DNA of 6,060 nucleotides from an uncultured Lachnospiraceae bacterium. Lineage in GTDB: Bacteria > Bacillota > Clostridia > Lachnospirales > Lachnospiraceae. Below the pieces are notes generated by a model. The model saw nothing but the letters and a program-made list of their open reading frames with translations, was not told the DNA's origin and searched no databases. The stretch is taken from the NCBI GenBank assembly GCA_958405355.1, contig CATYEA010000122.1, positions 1-6,060 of the forward strand, written 5' to 3'. The position numbers were made by a program, and so were the translations under genes. Positions 1 to 6,060 of the stretch are shown here, one piece after another; positions within the stretch are counted from its first letter, which is position 1; the number at the start of each line of letters is the position of its first letter.

Positions 1-279
1 CGGACTTATATAGCCAATACTCCGATCCAATACATTTTTCACAAAGGGACTATAACTCCCATAGGTACATTTTGAAATAATTACAAGGCGATCACACTCT
101 GAAAAGGCCTTTCCCATCGCCTCATATCCATCACGAAGCACACACTTTCCCGGCGTCTTCAGCCAGCAGCCAAAACAACCGATACACGGCCGTATCTTCC
201 CATTATCAAAAATAACCCTGTTTTCTCCAAAATCAAATTTCCCGGCTTCCTCCGGAGTCAAATCATGAATAATCAACAT
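1..279 (-). CDS. Flavodoxin-fold / NAD(P)H-dependent FMN reductase-like protein with a four-cysteine motif (partial, C-terminus outside window)
   Basis: Only the first 93 codons are visible; the frame is open to the left edge. The start is ATG at 279, with AAGGAGG seven bases upstream and an in-frame TAA just before it. Residues 32-46 read CIGCFGCWLKTPGKC, a C-x2-C-x2-C-x7-C pattern like the 4Fe-4S motif of iron-sulfur flavoproteins (Isf) and related NADPH-dependent FMN reductases. Residues 66-89 (VIISKCTYGSYSPFVKNVLD, then RSIG) match the strand, loop and helix that hold the flavin ring in this fold (usually SPVYxGxxSxxxKxxxDR). The usual N-terminal phosphate loop (GSPR-like) is not present: the protein starts MLIIHDLTPEE and reaches the cysteines quickly. 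It probably is a cytoplasmic redox protein using FMN and perhaps an Fe-S cluster; the substrate is unknown. It starts two bases after the tetR stop, so the repressor likely controls it. Fold assignment is fairly sure, enzymatic role is not. Confidence 0.5.
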   Translation of the reverse strand, partial: MLIIHDLTPEEAGKFDFGENRVIFDNGKIRPCIGCFGCWLKTPGKCVLRDGYEAMGKAFSECDRLVIISKCTYGSYSPFVKNVLDRSIGYISP

Positions 280-281
280 TT

Positions 282-866
282 TCAGTCCTCCTTATTCATT
301 AATAATTTTTCCGTATACTCTTCCCACTTTAAATCATTGTGTATTGAAGGCATGACAGCAAACATGGTAATCCCCTGGACAAGCGCCCACATCTGTATAA
401 TCTGCGCCGCCTGTTTTTCCTTTGGCATACCCTTCGTATTTAAAAATTGCTCTGCCGCATTTTTAAAAATATAAAAGGGCTTCGCACCGACACAATCAAT
501 AGAGGTTTCATGAATATCAATTCGGAATTCCGCATACTTTGTGTAAAAGCTGTAGAAAGATGGATGCTGGCAAAAAAATCCAACATAAGCTCTGGCCATC
601 CGCGCCATCCTTCCTTTTTCGTCACCATTGTTATTCATTTCCGCCTCCATAAGAGCTTCTGAAAATGCATTCTCCACAAAAGCATTAATATTTTTCAAAT
701 ATTCTTCTTTATTTTTAAAATGGCTGTAAGGCGCACCGTGGCTGACGCCGCACCGTTCCGCTGCCTTTCTCAGGGACAATCCTTCCAGTCCTTCCTGATT
801 AATGATGTCAATGCCAACCAGTATTAACTGTTTTTTTAAATCTCCATGATGATAGGTATCTCTCAT
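282..866 (-). CDS. TetR/AcrR-family transcriptional repressor
   Basis: A 194-residue DNA-binding regulator, a usual TetR length. The N-terminus MRDTYHHGDLKKQLI followed by SLRKAAERCGVSHGAPYSHF (about residues 31-50) is the TetR helix-turn-helix with the YHHGDL lead-in seen in one large TetR subgroup. The C-terminal half is all-helical; WALVQG near residues 160-165 resembles the W-x-x-V-H-G signature of the WHG-type ligand domain, with Gln in place of His. An ATG at 872 lies in the same frame, but GGAGG is only one base from it and seven from ATG 866, so 866 is chosen (872 would add Met-Ile). The gene has its own consensus promoter with two palindromes over it and is followed after two bases by a flavoprotein gene, which is the probable target along with itself. 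The inducer is not readable from sequence; redox-active or electrophilic small molecules are a guess from the partner enzyme. Confidence 0.93.
   Translation of the reverse strand: MRDTYHHGDLKKQLILVGIDIINQEGLEGLSLRKAAERCGVSHGAPYSHFKNKEEYLKNINAFVENAFSEALMEAEMNNNGDEKGRMARMARAYVGFFCQHPSFYSFYTKYAEFRIDIHETSIDCVGAKPFYIFKNAAEQFLNTKGMPKEKQAAQIIQMWALVQGITMFAVMPSIHNDLKWEEYTEKLLMNKED
287..293 (-). promoter_or_regulatory. Ribosome binding site of the flavoprotein gene, inside the tetR coding end
   Basis: AAGGAGG lies seven bases before ATG 279. The same bases form the codons AAG GAG G of the repressor's C-terminus (N-K-E-D-stop). A ribosome finishing tetR covers this site, which suggests translational coupling of the two genes. 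It also fixes the start of the downstream gene. Confidence 0.85.
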
Positions 867-3800
867 TATCATTCCTCCAATCTAGACGTTGTCTACATTT
901 AGAGTAGCACCCAATCTAGACACTGTCAAGTATGCAAAAAAAATAAGACGGTTCGGCTAAACAGCCTTACCGTCTCATATTTTTTCTGTTTTTATTTATC
1001 ATCCAGCTTCAGAACTGCCATGAAGGCTTTCTGCGGCACTTCCACATTACCCACCTGACGCATCCGCTTCTTTCCTTCTTTCTGTTTTTCCAGAAGCTTC
1101 CGCTTACGTGAAATATCACCGCCGTAACATTTTGCCAAAACATCCTTACGCATGGCTTTTACCGTCTCACGAGCAATAATCTTGCTGCCGATGGCGGCCT
1201 GAATCGGAATTTCAAAAAGATGTCTTGGAATTTCTTCTTTCAGACGTTCACACATCTTGCGGCCCCGCTCATAAGCCGAATCCTTATGCACGATAAAGGA
1301 CAGGGCATCCACTTCCTCACGGTTAATGAGGATGTCCAACTTACAAAGTTCAGACCGGACATAGCCTTTCATCTCATAATCAAAGGATGCATAACCTCTG
1401 GACCGGGATTTTAATGCGTCAAAGAAATCGTAAATGATCTCATTCAGCGGCAGATCATATTTCAGCAGTGCGCGGGTTTCCTCCATGTATTCCATTCCCA
1501 GATAAGTTCCACGACGCTCCTGACATAATTCCATAATCTGACCGATAAACTCCGTCGTCACCATAATCTCAGCCGCCACAATTGGTTCTTCCATATATTC
1601 GATCTCCGACGGGTCCGGCAAGTTGGTCGGATTGGTCAGATCAATGACGTCACCATTGGTCTTATGCACCTTATAAATAACTGATGGTGCTGTTGTCACC
1701 AAATCCAGATTGTATTCCCGTTCCAGACGCTCCTGAATAATCTCTAAATGGAGCAAACCAAGGAATCCGCAGCGGAATCCAAAGCCCAAAGCCACAGATG
1801 TTTCTGCTTCAAACTGAAGGGAAGCATCATTGAGCTGGAGTTTTTCCAACGCATCCCTCAAATCCGGATATTTTGCACCATCCGCCGGATACATACCGCA
1901 GTACACCATTGGATTGACTTTCTTATATCCAGGAAGAGCTTCATCACATGGATGATTTGCATCAGTGATCGTATCACCCACACGGGTATCTTTTAAATTT
2001 TTAATGCTGGCCGTCATATAACCAACCATACCGGCAGATAATTCATCACACGGAATAAACTGGCCCGCACCAAAATAGCCGACTTCCACCGTTTCAAACT
2101 CAGCGCCTGTCGCCATCATCCGGGCACGGGTGCCTTTGCGAATCGTTCCTTCTTTTACACGGAAAAAGACGATAACACCTTTATAGGAATCATAAATCGA
2201 ATCAAAAATCAAAGCCTTTAACGGGGCCTCAGGGTCACCTTCCGGCGCCGGAATCTTTTCAATGACCTGTTCCAGAACCTCTTCAATATTAATTCCATTT
2301 TTTGATGAGATCAGCGGTGCATCTTCCGCCTCAATACCAATCACATCTTCAATCTCATTCTTAACCCGTTCCGGCTCCGCACTCGGTAAGTCAATCTTGT
2401 TAATGACCGGCATCACATCCAGATTGTGGTCCAGTGCCAGATATACATTGGCCAATGTCTGGGCTTCAATCCCCTGCGCCGCATCCACCACAAGAATCGC
2501 ACCGTCGCAGGCTGCCAGGCTTCGGGATACTTCATAATTAAAATCCACATGTCCCGGCGTATCAATCAGGTTAAAAATATATTCATTGCCGTCCTTTGCT
2601 TTATATACAATCCGTACAGCCTGAGATTTAATTGTAATTCCCCGCTCCCGTTCCAAATCCATATTGTCCAGAACCTGAGCCTGCATCTCCCGGCTCGTCA
2701 GCGTCCCTGTCATCTCAATAATACGGTCTGCCAGGGTGGATTTTCCGTGGTCAATATGTGCAATGATACAAAAATTACGGATTTTACTCTGGTCTGCTGC
2801 CATCCTGGTCTTACCTCCATTCTATATACCATATTTTTTCAATATAGAGTATAGCACGTGGTTTCCCGTTTGTCATATGTTTTTTCAGGAGGCTTTTTCA
2901 GTTTCTACAGCCTCAAGAGCCATAAGTTCATTTGGTTCCGGAATGTGCCGCGGAAATTTGACCGTTGCTTTGAAAAGGTCACCGTCGATATCAATATGGA
3001 ATCTTCCGCCGCAGGCCTCCGCAAAACTCTTGACAATGGCAAGTCCAAGGCCATGGCCTTCGGTCGTACGGCTAATATCTCCCCGGGTAAACCGCTCTGT
3101 GATCGTTTCTTCTGTAAAGTTCATCTCATAAGAAGATGTATTTTTAATAATGGTCGTTACCGTCTTTTCATCGCCGAAGGCATCGATAAAGATACGGCTG
3201 CCTTCCAGTGAATATTTCAATGCATTTTCGATTAAATTTTGATAAATCCGGTATAACCGCTGGCCATCACTGAGTACATACAGAGGCTCCGCCGCCAAAG
3301 TTTTTCGGATAATCCGATGGGAATCTTCAATCCGTTCCTCCATATCTCCCATCGTCTGTAAAATCAATGTACAGATATCCACAGTTTCGATATGAAGCTC
3401 CATATTCCCGCTGGTAGCCTTGGAGATTTCAAAAACCTCCTGGATCATATGTTTTAAATGTTCCGACTTTCGCGATAGAACATCCACATAGTCCCTGGCC
3501 TCATCGGACAATTCTGTCTTTTTAAGTAAATCAATATAACCGATAATGGATGTCAGCGGTGTTTTCAAATCGTGAGACACATTGGTGATCAGATCGATTT
3601 TCATTTTCTCACTCTTCACCTGACGTTCCACACTGTTGCTCAGATTTTCAAAAACATGTGTCAGATCCTCTCCGGCATCATAGATCATAGAATCTTCCGG
3701 AATGGCACTGATCTTCAATGTATTACCTTCGGAAACTTCATGAATCTCTTCCACCAGTGTTCCCACATCGGTGAGAAAGGTTTTATGCTGATGAATCCAT

Positions 3801-6060
3801 ATAAACAGGATGGCCGCACCAAAAAGAATCAATACAGCCGTCAAAAGTCTTGAAAAGCCCCAGGCACTGACACCAAGCAGGCTGAGCACTCCCATAACTA
3901 CCAAAATCCCGGACATTATCGTCGTTTCCAACTGCATTTTCCGTTCAAACGGGTACTTTCTCTGATATTGCAGATTCTTTTTCCGAAGCCATTCCCGAAG
4001 TCTGTAATACGTTCTTTTACAGAAAGTCGCTTTCCGCAATTCAGGATTTTTCAAATGCCGTATCACCAACATAATATAAGCATTATTTACCAATGCGATT
4101 GGAAAGAATACAACCATAAAACTGCTGTCTGAAAAATATGAACCTGAATAATCACCATACCAGTCATATATCGGTATCTGGAAATTGTAAAAACTAACTA
4201 CCATAATGCCGAAGAAAATCAGGAGCATAACAGCGTACATCAAAACAAGCACATCACAGTCCCAACGCTTCAGCCACTCCATAAAAAATGGTCTGGATGT
4301 TTCCTGATCAATCCGTTTAGCCATATAGACCCAGAGGACTATATTCATAATTCCAGATAAGTACAACGGCAGTGTCAGCGAATAGTCCGCGTAGAATCCC
4401 CATTCGATAAATATGTTCATAAAAATCATCAACAAAATAACCGATATACAATAAAGTCCGGTCATCGTTGTACATTTTTCTTTACAAAACCAAAAGCATT
4501 TTTTAATAAGCCCTGGTTTCTTCGGTCCGTACATTTCATACTTTTTCCATCTTATAGCCAATTCCCCACACCACCTTTAAATATTTGGGATTTTTCGGGT
4601 CAATTTCAATCTTTTCACGAATCCGGCGGATATGGACCATGACTGTGTTTTCCACTGCATAGGCATCTTCATTCCACACCCGGCTGTAAATTTCCTCCGA
4701 AGAAAATACACGTCCCGGATAAGACATTAAAAGTTCAACAATTTTATATTCCGTAGCCGTCAGCCGTACTTCCTCACCGCTGACATACATCTGTTTCTGG
4801 TCTTTATTCAGCACCAGATCGCCCAGATGAATTTCCTCACTTCCAGGTTCCGAATCATAGGCCGATCCCAGCGTCATATATCTTCGCAGCTGAGCTTTGA
4901 CTCTGGCCACCAGTTCTTCCGTACTGAATGGTTTGCTGACATAGTCATCAGCCCCCATGGATAAGCCGATAATCTTGTCACTTTCTTCCGTCTTCGCCGA
5001 TAAAATAATAATCGGTATATTTTTTGTTTCACGAATCTTCATTACGGCAGACAAACCGTTCAACCTCGGCATCATCACATCCATGATAATTAAATGCACC
5101 GTATGGTCCATCAAGATGTCCAACGCTTCCAACCCATCGTAAGCCTTCAATGTCTCATAACCTTCGAGCTCCAGAAGTTTTGAAATTGCCCGAACAATTT
5201 CTCTGTCATCATCCACTACAAGTATTATTTGTTTCTTCATGGTTTACTCCTTTATCTATCCTGTGCATTTATTGTATCAGGTATTTTTAAAAATTAAATT
5301 TATGGATTTCTTTCATTTTTCTTACATCATTTACAGGACCTCTGTCCCGCTCTTCCAGTATATCCCATTTTCTCTGAAAGTTCTACCACATGCCGGCTAA
5401 TTTCCTGACAAAACAAGATACAGCAAATCGGCCAGCAGCGGCATAGCATTCTGCACCTCTTCCACCGTATTCGTCTGTGCTCCGCACTCCACAAGCAGGC
5501 TCCTCGGAAGAATATGTAAATTATACTGATAAGACCGCAGATAAATTCGCCGCATCAAATCCGGATAATACTGGGCCGCCTTGGCCTGAAGCTTAAAACT
5601 GAAGGCCAGATTTTCCGTCAAATAAGGATTCTGAAGATATTCGATCGGCCCGTTGGCCGCTGTCCGGCACAGACCGTTTAAAAACATGAGCTGAGCCGTG
5701 TCTTTTCCATCAATATTTGTTACCAGCCGTGTTCCTTCGGCCACACCGTCTCTGTGCAGGTCAATGATTACTTTAATCGATGGATATTGTTCAAGTACTT
5801 CCCAAATTCTTTCTTCCGCATAGGTATAAGCTGCACTCCGGTCTGTTACACCGTCAATCACGTCAAAGGTATCCGTCAGATGTAAAACGGAAATGCCATA
5901 GCGGCTCTCCAGATTGTTCTTTAATGTTTCCCCCAAACCTACGACCGTATCCTGCCATTCGCCCGGACGGCTGTCCGCAAATGCTTCCTGAGAGTGGGTA
6001 TGGTAAATCAAAACCTTCGGTTCATTTCCCTGCAGGTCAATGCTTAAATCCATATTCATG

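Overview
The window looks like a chromosomal segment of an endospore-forming, moderate-GC Gram-positive anaerobe of the class Clostridia, with Lachnospiraceae the best guess. The reasons are a SpoIIP spore-engulfment hydrolase, strong AGGAGG-type ribosome binding sites, and protein sequences that read as typical of that group. This is family-level recognition from memory; no database search was possible. All six genes run on the minus strand, so the biological order is from high to low coordinates. The two outermost genes are cut by the window edges.

Reading along transcription: (1) 6060-5397 is the C-terminal part of spoIIP. (2) 5396-5241 is an intergenic region with an extended -10 promoter. 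(3) 5240-4536 and 4534-2885 are a two-component pair, an OmpR-type response regulator and a six-helix membrane histidine kinase, separated by one base. (4) 2884-2804 is a short gap holding a good promoter for lepA. (5) 2803-992 is full-length lepA, closed by a rho-independent terminator. (6) 935-867 is a compact control region with a consensus promoter and two operator-like palindromes. (7) 866-282 is a TetR-family repressor. (8) 279-1 is the start of a flavodoxin-fold iron-sulfur reductase gene, whose ribosome binding site is encoded by the last codons of the repressor gene.

Three functional units can be separated. spoIIP to lepA is a housekeeping and sporulation neighbourhood (gpr-spoIIP-lepA-hemW in many Firmicutes), here with a two-component system between spoIIP and lepA. 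The lepA terminator ends that block. The tetR-flavoprotein pair is a self-contained accessory operon, probably autorepressed through the two palindromes and induced by an unknown ligand. No transposase, CRISPR array, tRNA or rRNA was seen. There is no clear undescribed system. The most worthwhile leads are the tetR operator pair with its flavoprotein lacking the usual N-terminal FMN loop, and the kinase with an unrecognised membrane sensor. No gap between genes exceeds 300 bases.
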